Shown here in pieces: positions 54,342 to 64,000 of a DNA stretch of 64,000 nucleotides. The translations under genes were made by a program, and so were the position numbers. Position 1 is the stretch's first letter, and each line of letters opens with the position of its first letter. Source of the DNA: Ziziphus jujuba (taxonomy: Eukaryota > Streptophyta > Magnoliopsida > Rosales > Rhamnaceae); NCBI RefSeq assembly GCF_031755915.1, contig NC_083381.1:5406501-5470500 (forward strand), in the 5' to 3' direction. The notes below the pieces were generated by a model. The model ran no database searches. It had not been told where the DNA came from and saw nothing but the letters and a program-made list of their open reading frames with translations.

Positions 54342-55441
54342 TGATGAGAATCCGCCAGTACCCCACAACCAACAACCCACTGGGGTGCTGACTCGATACA
54401 GATGAAGATCAGGCCGATCACTAAGGCTCAAGCTAAGAGATTTGAAGACAACCTGGCCACTTTTATCCACGGAGTAATTAATTCTGAAAGGGGCTTGTCA
54501 ATACTCGAAAATACAAAATCCATTTTAAGCATCGAAGTGGTAAAGACTGATAGGGACCTAGGTAGCTATTTTTGTGCAAATATGGACTTTGGGCAACAAG
54601 AAATGGTTCCAACACTTTATGGATTCAATAAATATCTCTAAGAGGTCATGAAATCAAGTCAAGACAGTTTCAAAGGCATTCAAACAGGTGGTGTGCGCAT
54701 AGGAGGACGTTTGGCCTATTTTAGTGTATTTTGTTGCTGGCTTTACTATATTGTATTGAGTTGATATTTTCTCTTTGATCCAAGCAAAAGCAAAGTGTGA
54801 GACTTAATGATAATCCTATTTAGAATCCTACAAGGCATATGAAAGCTAATTTGGAGCTTAAATTGGTCAAAGACATCTTAGTAAAAAATATAGTTATTTA
54901 GTTTTCTAATTTGATTTCTACTTTTTTTTTTAGGAAATTAGTCTTTTATTGGGTTTCTATTTATTTATTTGCTGGAAAAATCAACTTAGGAAAGTTATTA
55001 TTTTATTATTTTCATTGTAAATTAATTAATTCCTATTTCAAAATTAAGGAACAAATTAATCCAAATTAGATTATAAAAGGAGGTGATTTCAGCCATCATC
55101 AGGTTTCCTATTCTATGTGGCCGGTTTTACCTAGTTAATTAGGGTTTTGTTTTGTAACTTTTTTAGCCTATTTAAGAGCTTGTTTTATCAATAATATTTA
55201 GTACATTATTCATACACAAAATTATTTGTGAGATTGAATTCTCTTTGCTCTCTTTGAACACCTAAAATACTATTAGTGAATGAGTTTTTTAGTTTGACTT
55301 ATCAATAAGATATTCACCACCTATTGTGGCGTCTTCATTATACCAAGGTTTCTAATTACAAGTAAGTTAGGGGTTAAGGTGACCATTAGAGCTTGAACAA
55401 AAGTAATGGGTTTAGATGCGTGTCGACCTAGGTTCGTATCA
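54342..55441 (+). repeat. G1 LTR shared by two tandem copies
   Basis: TGATGAGAATCCGCC...GGTTCGTATCA, 1100 bp. Mini-pol lies on its left and primer-binding site plus leader on its right, so it is at once the 3' LTR of the G1d copy and the 5' LTR of the full-pol copy. Frame 54402-54641 keeps the tail motif (PITKAQAKRFEDNLATFIHG). Confidence 0.93.
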
Positions 55442-55443
55442 TT

Positions 55444-55456
55444 TGGTATCTGAGCC
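55444..55456 (+). other. Primer-binding site, one mismatch
   Basis: TGGTATCTGAGCC, two bases after the LTR. Confidence 0.9.
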
Positions 55457-56594
55457 AAGATTTTGTTCAGTTTTGATCTATCTTATTTGCTTTACTTGTT
55501 TTGTATTAATCTACAATTTTTGCATTAGGTTAAGTTGGCTTCTATCATCATACATGTTCTGCATATAAAAAAATAAAAAATAAAAAAAATAAAACAAACT
55601 CATTCCTAGTTAAATTAGGTTTTCCTAGTTTTACCATATTTTTGTTTCCTAGTTTGTCGGTTGTTCTTCATTATTGTTCTTGGTAATTTAGTTTATTGTT
55701 TACTTTTCTTAGCTATTTTGATATTAAATAATTGCACTCATATATTAAAAAACAAAGTGTGTTTGCGGCAACATATATAGATTTTACAATAAAATTGCAA
55801 ATTTGTATTTTGTTGTCAGAGGTCACGGGTTTGGCTAACTTTTGGTGTGGAATTGATATTTTTAGTGTTGATCATTGCTACTGGAGTTGTCTTACATTCT
55901 GTGAGTAACAAAAAATAAAAAAAAGAAAGAAAGAAGAAAAGCCGAATAAAAAAAAAAGAAAAATCGGTTTGTTAAATTTGTTTTTTGATGGAAATTTTGT
56001 TTGAACTGCTGAATTGTTAACCATTTATTCGATATTTGAGTTGTTGGAGATTTATTTTTTCTACTGGATATTCAAATTTTGGGAGCTAAAAATATTGGAT
56101 TAAAATTAGTTAAAGGATTTGATACAAAAACTTGAATTAAAAGAACAACAACCAAAACCTTTTCTATTTTTTATTCAATTTGGTTCTTGTTCATGTTTGA
56201 ATTTCTTTCTCTAAATTTTACTCTTGGACTCTTAATTTCTTACCATCTAGTCTAGTTCTTATTGATTCCGAAATTTCCTTTGTTAATTTGCCTTATTGTT
56301 GTTTAGAAAAGCCTAAAATTAGGTGTTTAAAATTCTAGGTATCGCTTGCTTTTTGCTACTGTTTTGTTGATAAGTCTAATTAAAACATACTTGTGATCTA
56401 ATTACTATATTGTGGGTGTTTTAATTTAAACTTTGAGATAATCCTTTAAATAGAAAAAGGCAAGAGTATGTGAGCTTCAAAGAGGGTAAAAGCCGAAACT
56501 AATGTGCAAACACTAGTGTCGAGACCTTGATTGAGTGAAACACGTAAGTGAATTTGGTGAGGTCGTATTTTATTTTTGTGATATTCATACTAAC
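55457..56594 (+). other. G1 leader
   Basis: No gene. About 1.14 kb, same organisation as the leader at 50.8 kb, with A-rich runs at 55567, 55913 and 55949. Confidence 0.84.
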
Positions 56595-57770
56595 ATGGCA
56601 GATTCAAGGATGAAAAGAGGAGATTCACCAGTGAGAATTAATGAAGAAGAGTCCGTAGGATTCAAAGGAGATTCCTGAGCTTCAGGGAGTGAAGATGAGC
56701 ACATGGACATGAGAGCCATCTTGGAGCAATTGCAGCGGATGAGTGCTCAATTTGATCACATAAATCAAAGGATTGACAGATTAGAATCATCTCAAAGAGA
56801 GTCGAATACAAGGTTTGAAGCTCATGCAGGCCGAGGTCGAGGTCGAGGAGGTCAAGGGCAATTTAGAGAAGAATTTGAGGAAGGCAATTTTGGAGATGAC
56901 TTGGATGAGGGATATGATGAAATTTTTGAACCTGAAAGAAGGCCAATCCATGGGAGACCAGTAAGGAATGAAGATTATAATCTTGGGAATATCAAGGTAA
57001 ACATACCACCTTTCATGGGGAAAAGTGATCCAGAGGCTTACTTGAAATGGGAGGAGCGTATGGAGATGATTTTCAATTGTCACAACTATTCGGAGGCCAA
57101 GAAAGTTAAATTGGCAGCAATGGAGTTTGGACATTATGCACTCCATTGGTGGACTAATGAGTAAAATACCCGAAGGATAGTAGGAGATGAATTGATTACT
57201 ATTTGGCAACAAACGAAAGGAGCCATGAAGAAGCGATTTGTATCGACTCACTACCATAGCTTGCTACATCGAATGTTACAATCTTTGACAAAAGGAAGTA
57301 GGTCCATGGAAGATTATTACAAGGAGATAGAGATGCTTATGATGAGGTTAAGCATGAATGAGGACCGTGAGGCAACCATGGCAAGATTTTTAGGTGGTTT
57401 GAATCGTGAGATAACTAATCAACTAGACTTGCAACAATATGTGGAATTAGAGGAGATGTTGCATATGGCTATTAAACTTGAGCATCAATTCAAAAGGAGG
57501 GGTGTAAACTCACAGTTGGAGGTGTTTCCAATAGCTGAAGGACAAATCCAAGTGGCCAAAAAAACAATTCTACCTATGAAAACAAGCTAAAACCGAAAGT
57601 TGGAGAAGAAATTTCAAATCGGCCCAAGAGATAAGTTAGAACCGAATCTATCCAAGTGCAAAAAATTGAAAGTAAATCTGATCTTAATCCTTCAAGATCT
57701 AGAGAAACTATTTATTTTCAATGCCAGGGATGAGAACACATCGCTAGCCAATGCCTAAATAGGAGAATCA
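56595..57770 (+). pseudogene. G1 gag
   Basis: ATGGCAGATTCAAGG at 56595; a stop near 56680 (GDS*) precedes the best frame, 56703-57164. That frame holds MDMRAILEQLQRMSAQFDHI, the Arg/Gly-rich RGRGRGGQGQF, acidic EEGNFGDDLDEGYDE, NIKVNIPPFMGKSDPEAYLK, HNYSEAKKVKLAAMEFGHYA and HWWTNE, then TAA for Gln. Frame 57192-57590 continues KGAMKKRFVSTHYHSLLHRM to RFLGGLNREITNQLDLQQYV and LEHQFKRRG. The knuckle near 57715 is degraded (Cys replaced, TGA for CGA). Confidence 0.9.
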
Positions 57771-58690
57771 TGGTGTTAAAGGACAATGGTGAGCTGGAGT
57801 CCGATAGTGATGAAGCTGAAATTGAGTCCGAGCAAGAAGAGAAAGACTTTGAGGAGGAGGTCGAGACCTTGCATGCATCCAATGCCAAACTAAACTTGGT
57901 TTCTAAGAGAGTGATAACTGTATACAAGGATGAGGATCAAGTTCAGAGAGAAAACATCTTCGACACCCGATGTGAAATCTACGGATAGTGGAAGTTGTGC
58001 AAATGTAATTAGTAACATTGTGGTTGATAAATTAGGCTTAGCAACAATTAAGCATCCTGAACCGTATAGATTATAATGGCTTAATGATAGTTGTGAGATG
58101 AAAGTGAATAAACAAGCTAAAGTAAAATTTAGCATAGATAAATATATGGATGTTGTTTTGTGTGATGTTATACCTATGCATGCCGGACATATTCTATGAG
58201 GTAGGCCATGATAATTCAATAAAGATGCTACTCATTATGGTCGAGAAAATTCTATTATTTTTAAATTCAAGGAAAAGAAGGTCAAGTTGGAGATATTGAC
58301 TCCCAAGGAAGTATAAAAAAACCAATTACAAATACAACAAAGGAGGGAGGCCGAAAAGCTCAAGGAGAAAACTAGTATGGCACCTACGGCTTCACCATCC
58401 ATCCAAGAAGGTAAGTCTAAGTATCTTGTTCAAGGTAAGCATTCTAAGATTCAAATTGAATGGAAAAACCATGAAAAAGCCTAGAGTGGAGTGAGAGAGG
58501 AAGAGAAACCCGAGAGTGTGAGGAAGGCTAAAAAAGTCGAGTGTGAGGGACAAACCGAGAGAAAGAAAGAAAAGAGAGGAAAAATAAAAAATTTTATACT
58601 AGTCTTGGTGATGTAAATAAAGCTATTTTAACTAAGAAATTATTGCTGGTTATGATTTTTGAATAACCTTATTTAAATGATCAAGCTAAC
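57771..58690 (+). pseudogene. G1 protease and linker
   Basis: Acidic ELESDSDEAEIESEQEEKD leads to LVSKRVITVYKDEDQVQREN. About 24 bp around the active site are deleted: CEIYG is followed at once by DSGSCANVISN in another frame (about 57985-58017). Then LGLATIKHPEPYRL, a stop, MKVNKQAKVKFSIDKYMDVV, a stop in LL-GRP, the MAPTASPSIQEGKSKYL linker and charged repeats. Ends with LLVMIFE before RT. Confidence 0.87.
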
Positions 58691-59485
58691 GTTTAAGAAC
58701 TTGAATTGCCAAGTTCAATTTTTTCTCTTTTACAAGATTTTGAAAATGTCTTTCTAGATGAAATTCAAAATGGATTTCCACCTATTAAAGGAATTGAACA
58801 TCAAATTGACTTTGTTCCAGGGACCATACCAAATAGGCCTGTATATAGAAGTAATCCCAAGGAGATGAAGGAGCTACAAAGGCAGGTAAATGAGTTGCTT
58901 GATAAAGGTTACATTCGTGAAAGTATGAGTACACATGTTGTCCTTGTTTTGTTAGTACTTAAGAAACATGGTTCATGGCATATGTGTGTAGATTGTAGGG
59001 CTATAAATAATATTACCATTAAATATAGGCATCCAATTCCCAGGTTAGATGACATGTTGCATGAATTACATGGAGCATGCATTTTTACTAAAATTGATTT
59101 TAAGAGTGGGTATCATCAAATAAGAATGAAAGAGAGTGATGAATGGAAAACCGCATTTAAAACTAAGTATGGATTGTATGAGTGGTTAGTGATGCCTTTT
59201 TGTTTAATTAATGCATCTAGTACCTTCATGAGATTAATGGACCATGTTATACGATCATTCATTAGAAAATTTATTGTTGTTTATTTTGATGATATTCTTG
59301 TATATAGTAGGCATCTAGATGAGCATGGAGAACATCTTAGGCAAGTTTTAAATATTCTTAGTAAGGAAAGGTTGTTTGCTAGTTTGAAAAAGTGTGATTT
59401 TTGTAAAGATGAGTTGGTTTTCTTAGGATTTGTGGTAATTGCTGCAGGTATAAAAGTTGATCAATCCAAGGTGCAAGCAATCTAA
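58691..59485 (+). pseudogene. G1 reverse transcriptase, best preserved
   Basis: One open frame of about 260 codons. In order: [93 protein letters not shown] (first catalytic Asp present), [25 protein letters not shown] (both catalytic Asp present), KCDFCKDELVFLGF. Substitutions at usually constant sites (MPFCLINA for MPFGLTNA) suggest decay. There is no ATG at the frame start because RT is part of a polyprotein. It ends at a TAA replacing Gln in VQAIQEW. Confidence 0.92.
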
Positions 59486-60000
59486 GAGTGGCCGAAACCT
59501 ACCTCCATTATCCAATTGAGGAGCTTTCATGGTTTGGCTAGTTTCTTCCATCAATTTGTCAAGGATTTTAAAACCATCGCAGCACCTTTGACAGAAATTG
59601 TGAAGAAGAATATTGGCTTTAAATGGGGGGAAGCACAAGATAATCTTTTAATTTATTGAAAGAAAAATTGTCTAATGCACCTTTACTAGATTTGCCTAAT
59701 TTTGATAAATTTTTTTAAATTGAATGTGATGCTTCGGGTGTAGGTATTGAAGCTATTTTAATGCAAGAAGGAAGACCCATAGCCTACTTTAGTGAGAAAT
59801 TAAATGGAGCTGCACTAAACTACCTGACTTATGACAAAGAGATGTATGCTTTGATGAGAGCTTTGGAAACGTGGCAGCATTACCTCATGCGAAAAGAATT
59901 TGTGATTTATACGGATCATGAATCTTTGAAGCACATTAAAGGCTAAGGGAAGCTTAACTGAAGGCATGCCAAGTGGATTGAATTCATTGAGATATTTCCC
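59486..60000 (+). pseudogene. G1 connection region and RNase H
   Basis: EWPKPTSIIQLRSFHGLASF, then a frameshift in EAQ-DNLL, a stop before [18 protein letters not shown], and frame 59761-59946 with [33 protein letters not shown] and [13 protein letters not shown] stop then replaces Gln in GQGKLN. RNase H acidic residues (Asp in ECDAS, Glu in DKEMYAL, Asp in TDHES) are visible but not in one frame. Confidence 0.9.
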
Positions 60001-61367
60001 TATGTGATCGCTACAAGAAAGGTAAGGAAAATGTGATCGCCGATATATTATCCCGAAGGTATGTACTCTTTTTAACCATAGATGCTAGATTGCTTGGATT
60101 TAAACAAATAAAATAACTTTATGAGCATGATAGTGACTTTGGAGAAATATTTAGGACCTGTTCAAAACATGGTTTTAATAAATTTTACATCTTTGAGGGG
60201 TATTTGTTTAGGCAAAACAAACTTTGTGTGCCTAATTGTAGCATTAGGGAGTTACTAGTTCAAGAAGGTCATGGGGGTGGTTTAATGGGTCGTTTTTGTG
60301 TTTTAAAGACTTTATCCTTGCTGCAAGAACATTTTTATTGGCCTAACATGAAGGGAGATGCAGAGAGAATATGTGAAAGGTGCTTGAAATCCTGAAAAGC
60401 CAAATCTAAATTGATGCCGCATGGTCTTTACATGCCATTGCCGATTCCTTCCTTTCCTTGGGTGGATTTGCCTATGATTTTATTCTTGGTGTAACCAGGT
60501 CAAGGACAGGTAATGATTCAATATTTTTTGTTGTGGATAGATTTTCGAAGATGGCACATTTTATTGCATGTAATAAAACTGGACAGGTAAAGATTCAATA
60601 TTTTTTGTCGTGGATAGATTTTCGAAGATGGCACATTTTATTGCATGTAATAAAACTGATGATGCATCTAATGTTGCTACCTTGTTCTTTAAAGAAATTT
60701 CTAAGTTATTTTTGGAAAACTTTGTGCGCTAAATTAGGAACTAAACTTCTATTTTCAATTACTTATCATCCACAAACTGATGTACAAACTGAAATAGTAA
60801 ATAGGACTTTGTCTACATCATTATGGGCTAATTAGTAGAAACTTAAGAACATGGGAAGAATGTTTGCCACATGTTGAATTTGCTTATAATAGGTCATTGC
60901 ATTCAGCCACTAAATATACATCATTTGAGATTGTTTATGATTTTAATTCTTTAACTCCATTAGATTTAACACCTTTACCTTTAAGTGAATGTGCTAATTT
61001 TACATGGAAAACAAAAAGCTAATTTTGTAAAGCAGAATCATGAGAAAACAAAGACAAATATTGAGGGGAGGACTGAGCAATATGCAAGGTGGGCTAATTA
61101 AGGCCGAAAACAAGTTGTTTTTGAACCTAGAGATTGGGTTTGGTTGCACCTACGAAAGGAGAGGTTTCCTAAATAAAGGAAGTCCAAGCTTATGCCGAGT
61201 GGAGATGGACCTTTTTAAGTTTTGGAGCGAATAAATGACAACGCCTACAAACTTGATTTACCGGGTATGTATAATGTTAGTGCTACATTTAATGTTCTTG
61301 ACTTGTCTCCTTTTGCTTCAGGTGATGACTTTGATTCGAGGGTAAATCCTTTTCAAGAGGAGGAAAA
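60001..61367 (+). pseudogene. G1 integrase and end of pol
   Basis: After frameshifts in the ENVIADILSRRYVL segment, the HHCC region is readable (EGHGGGLMGRFCVLKT, CERCLKS with the last Cys changed). The core shows MDFV decayed to [11 protein letters not shown], then a 77-bp tandem duplication, and a deletion from the PCSLKKF region that removes the IVSDRDAK catalytic Asp. [13 protein letters not shown] keeps the Glu. Further on: [39 protein letters not shown], the GPF region with a stop, KLDLPGMYNVSATFNVLDLS. Ends at QEEENV, with polypurine AAGAGGAGGAAAA before the LTR. Confidence 0.9.
60504..60657 (+). repeat. 77-bp tandem duplication in integrase
   Basis: Units 60504-60580 and 60581-60657, both starting GGACAGGTAA and ending TAATAAAACT, with two or so base differences. 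It repeats the codons for [20 protein letters not shown]. As 77 is not a multiple of three it shifts the frame. Confidence 0.93.
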
Positions 61368-62745
61368 TGTTGAGAATACGACAACCCAGTAGGGTGCTGA
61401 CCCGATATAGATGAAGACCGGGCCGATCATTAGGGCACAAGTTAAGAGGTTTAAGGATAACCTTGCTGTCTTTATATAGGGAGTGATCTATTCTCAAAAA
61501 GGCTTATCCATACCAAAAGATACAAGACCTGTTTTAAGCATCCAAGTGGTGGAGGCCAATACGGATCCGGGTAGCTGTTTTTGTGCAAATATGGACTCCG
61601 GACAGCATGCAACAGTTCCAACACTTCATGGCCTCAATGCATATCTTTAAGAGGCCATGGAACCAAGTCAAGGTAGCTTCAAAGGCAAACAAAAAGGGGG
61701 CTGTGTGCACAAGGGAGAAAGATTGCTGGTTTTGTTATATTGCTTGCTGGCTTTACTATATTTTGCTGAGTTTACATTTTCTCTTTGATCCAAGAAAGGG
61801 CAACGTGTGAGACTCCATGATAATCCTATTTGGCATCCTAAACGGCATATGGAAGCTGATTTGGAGCTTAAATTGGTCAAAGACAGATTAGTCAAAAGGT
61901 AGTATTTTAGTTTCCTAATTTGATTTTGACTTTTTGTTTTAGGAAATTAGTCTTATATTTGGTTTCTAGTTATTTATTTGCTGGACAAAACAACTTAGAA
62001 AAGTTTTTATTTTATTATTTTCATTGTAAATTAATTAATTCCTAATTCAAAATAAAGGAATTAATTAATCAAAATTACTTTAGGAAATGAGAGAAAATTC
62101 GGCCAACTTGGTTTCCTAATCCTACTAGCCCGTTTTGTCCTATCTTTTTAGGTCCTTTTTTTTTTTTTTTTTTTTTTCTTTTTGATGTCTTGAACCTATT
62201 TAAAATTTATTTTTCAATGATAGTTTCCTAACTTTTATTTTGGTTTTTATTTGTTTATTTGCTGGAAAAATTACTTTAAGAAAGTTAGAATGTTATTATT
62301 TTGATTGTAAATTAATTAATTCCTAATTTAAAATAAAAGAATTAATTAACCAAATTAGAATACGAAAGGAGGTGGAATTAAGCCACATTAAAGATACCAC
62401 TATGGTGATCGGTTTTTGACCTACTTGTCTAGGATCTTGTGTTTGTAACCTATTTAAAGGTCTATTTTCTCAATAAAATTAAGAACATTATTGATACAGA
62501 AAAATACTTGTGATAAAGAATTCTCTTTGTTCTCTTTGAATACCTAAAACATCGAATAGAAATCTAGTGTTTTAATTTGATTTATCAGTAGGACAACCAT
62601 CATTGATTGTGGAGTCTTCATCATATACCGAGGTTTATAATCACAAGTTGATTAGAGGCTAAGGTGACCATTAGAACCTGAACATAATTGTGATCCGGGC
62701 TAATATAATACAGGTTTAGGAGAAGGTCGACTTAGGTTCGTATCA
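61368..62745 (+). repeat. G1 LTR shared by second and third tandem copies
   Basis: TGTTGAGAATACGAC...GGTTCGTATCA, 1378 bp, longer than usual because about 170 bp of the U3-like region (TTAGTTTCCTAA... AATTAATTAATTC, about 61908-62080) recurs at about 62222-62395. A T-run lies at 62158-62178. Followed by a primer-binding site. Confidence 0.9.
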
Positions 62746-62747
62746 TT

Positions 62748-62760
62748 TGGTATCAGAGAT
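62748..62760 (+). other. Primer-binding site, two mismatches
   Basis: TGGTATCAGAGAT, two bases after the LTR. Last two positions differ from the initiator tRNA-Met complement. Confidence 0.87.
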
Positions 62761-63859
62761 AAGATTTTGTTCAGGTTTAATCCATCTTATTTGATTTATT
62801 TTCTTTTATGTTATTCTATAATTTAACATTAGGTTGAGATTGTTCTTAGTTCATACACATTCTGCATTAAAAAAAAAAAAAATTATTCCTAGTCAGATTA
62901 CGTTTCCTTGTTTAACCATATTTTTGCTTCCTAGTTTGTTAGCTGTTTTCCATTGTTGTTCTTCCTGATTTAGTTTATTGCTACTTATTTATTTTCTATT
63001 TTAATCTTAATTAGTTGCATTCATGTATTCAAAAAAAAAAAAAAAAAAAAAAAGAAAGGAGAAGAGATTTGAAAGCATATTGCAGAAATCCTAAAATTGT
63101 GTAATTTGATTTTGTTTGGAATGTGGTCTCAGGTTTGGTTACGTTTTTTGCTTTGAAATTCCAATTTTTGGTGTGATTATTGCTACTGGAGTTGAGTTTA
63201 TATTCTATGAGTGTTAAAAAAAAAAAAAAGAAAAAAAAAAGCTGGAGATTAAAAAAAAAATTGGAATTCGAATTTGTTTGCTGGAAAATTGTTGGGTTAC
63301 TGAGTTATTTCCTATTTATTCAATATTAGGTTGCTGGAAAAGTGAATTTTGAGTGCGAAAAATTGTGTGGATTAAAATTGGTAAAGGATTTGATACAAAG
63401 ACTTAAAGTACAAGAACAACAACCAATAACTATTGCATATTTGTTCGAATTGTTTCTTATTCGTTGTTTGAATCTCTTTTCAAAATTTTATCCTTGAATT
63501 ATTGGTTTCTTAATATTCTGGTCAGTTCTTCATTGATTTTGAAAATTACTTGTTGAATTATCTTATTTTTGGTTAGTTAGGCCGAAAATAGGTTTTTTCA
63601 ATTCACTTAGTATTTGTTTGTTTTAGTTGATGTTTTGTTGATAAGTTAAATTAAGGAAAACTTGTGATCTACCTTCTATTTTGTGTGCACCTAATTATAA
63701 CTTTGAGATAATTCTTTGAGTGGAAAAAGGCAAGAGAGTGTGAGCTTAAAAAACGATAAAAGCCGAAACTAGTGTGTAAATACGAGTGTTGAGACCTTAT
63801 TTAAGTAAAACACGTGAAGGAGTGATTTTGGTAAGAATTTTTGTGTCATTTAAACTAAC
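62761..63859 (+). other. G1 leader
   Basis: No gene. About 1.1 kb with A-runs at 62868, 63031, 63217, 63230 and 63250. Confidence 0.84.
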
Positions 63860-64000
63860 ATGGCAGATTTAAGGTTGAGGAGAGGAGATGGTTAATTTAG
63901 AATTAATGAAGAGGAATCCATTCGGTTCAAGGGAGATTCTCGAGCAATGGGAGGTGGAGATGAACCGACTAACTTGATGGTGGTCTTAGAACAACTTCAA
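63860..64000 (+). pseudogene. G1 gag, N-terminal end, runs off window
   Basis: ATGGCAGATTTAAGG at 63860, RLRRGDG then a stop at codon 12 (TAA), and the frame continues FRINEEESIRFKGDSRAMGG and NLMVVLEQLQ to the edge. Third internal region of the tandem array; its type (full pol or G1d) lies outside. Confidence 0.88.

Overview
This is nuclear DNA of a flowering plant, probably a eudicot. It is AT-rich, and two element families carry a primer-binding site that matches plant initiator tRNA-Met. I found no host gene, rRNA or tRNA gene. Essentially all 64 kb is layered LTR-retrotransposon DNA, so heterochromatin is likely. The exact species cannot be read from the sequence.

Four families are present. 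(1) G1 is a Ty3/gypsy element with LTRs of about 1.1 kb (TGATGAGAATCC...TTCGTATCA), a TGGTATCAGAGCC primer site, gag-PR-RT-RNaseH-integrase and an AAAAGGAGGGGAA polypurine tract. The first ~330 bp of its LTR continues the pol reading frame with a conserved GPITRAxAKRFK tail, and no chromodomain is visible. (2) G1d is a G1 derivative seen at four loci (about 33.1, 38.5, 46.6 and 54.0 kb). Nearly all of RT, RNaseH and integrase is replaced by the same scrambled mini-pol: an integrase scrap, then an RT scrap, then the integrase C-terminus. (3) B is an Athila/Tat-like non-autonomous element with LTRs of about 1.73 kb (TGTTAGG...ACACATCA), a tRNA-Asp-type primer site, and one intact 426-codon ORF with two zinc-knuckle-like motifs. 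Its two LTRs are nearly identical over the shared 1.2 kb, so it is the youngest complete insertion here. (4) C is a Ty1/copia element. A diverged relative of the G1 LTR (G2) occurs once.

Layout. 1-7574: decayed G1 pol, a truncated LTR, then leader-gag-PR-RT of a second G1 copy broken by a G2 solo LTR (2482-3428) and a copia solo LTR (4527-5253). 7575-11331: G1 LTR, leader and gag, with B solo LTR 10313-11215 inside gag. 11332-13833: B LTR piece, copia RT/RNaseH, copia LTR, copia gag. 13834-15216: inverted G1 integrase. 15217-21420: G1 copy with an inverted solo LTR nested in its own LTR, gag deleted. 21421-27825: element B. 27826-28116: palindrome of G1 LTR sequence. 28278-35076: G1d copy with two solo LTRs nested in it. 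35077-37037: inverted LTR and leader scraps. 37038-42339: inverted G1d element with both LTRs. 42350-48917: inverted G1d copy whose 3' LTR holds a B solo LTR and a G1 solo LTR. 48918-49800: LTR piece. 49801-64000: head-to-tail array LTR-G1d-LTR-G1(full pol)-LTR-gag, in which neighbours share LTRs.

Eight solo LTRs have readable 5-bp target-site duplications, which fixes their boundaries and much of the nesting order. Nearly all gag-pol frames contain stops and frameshifts. The B ORF is the only long frame that looks undamaged. The best candidates for something undescribed are the shared scrambled mini-pol of G1d and the B element.
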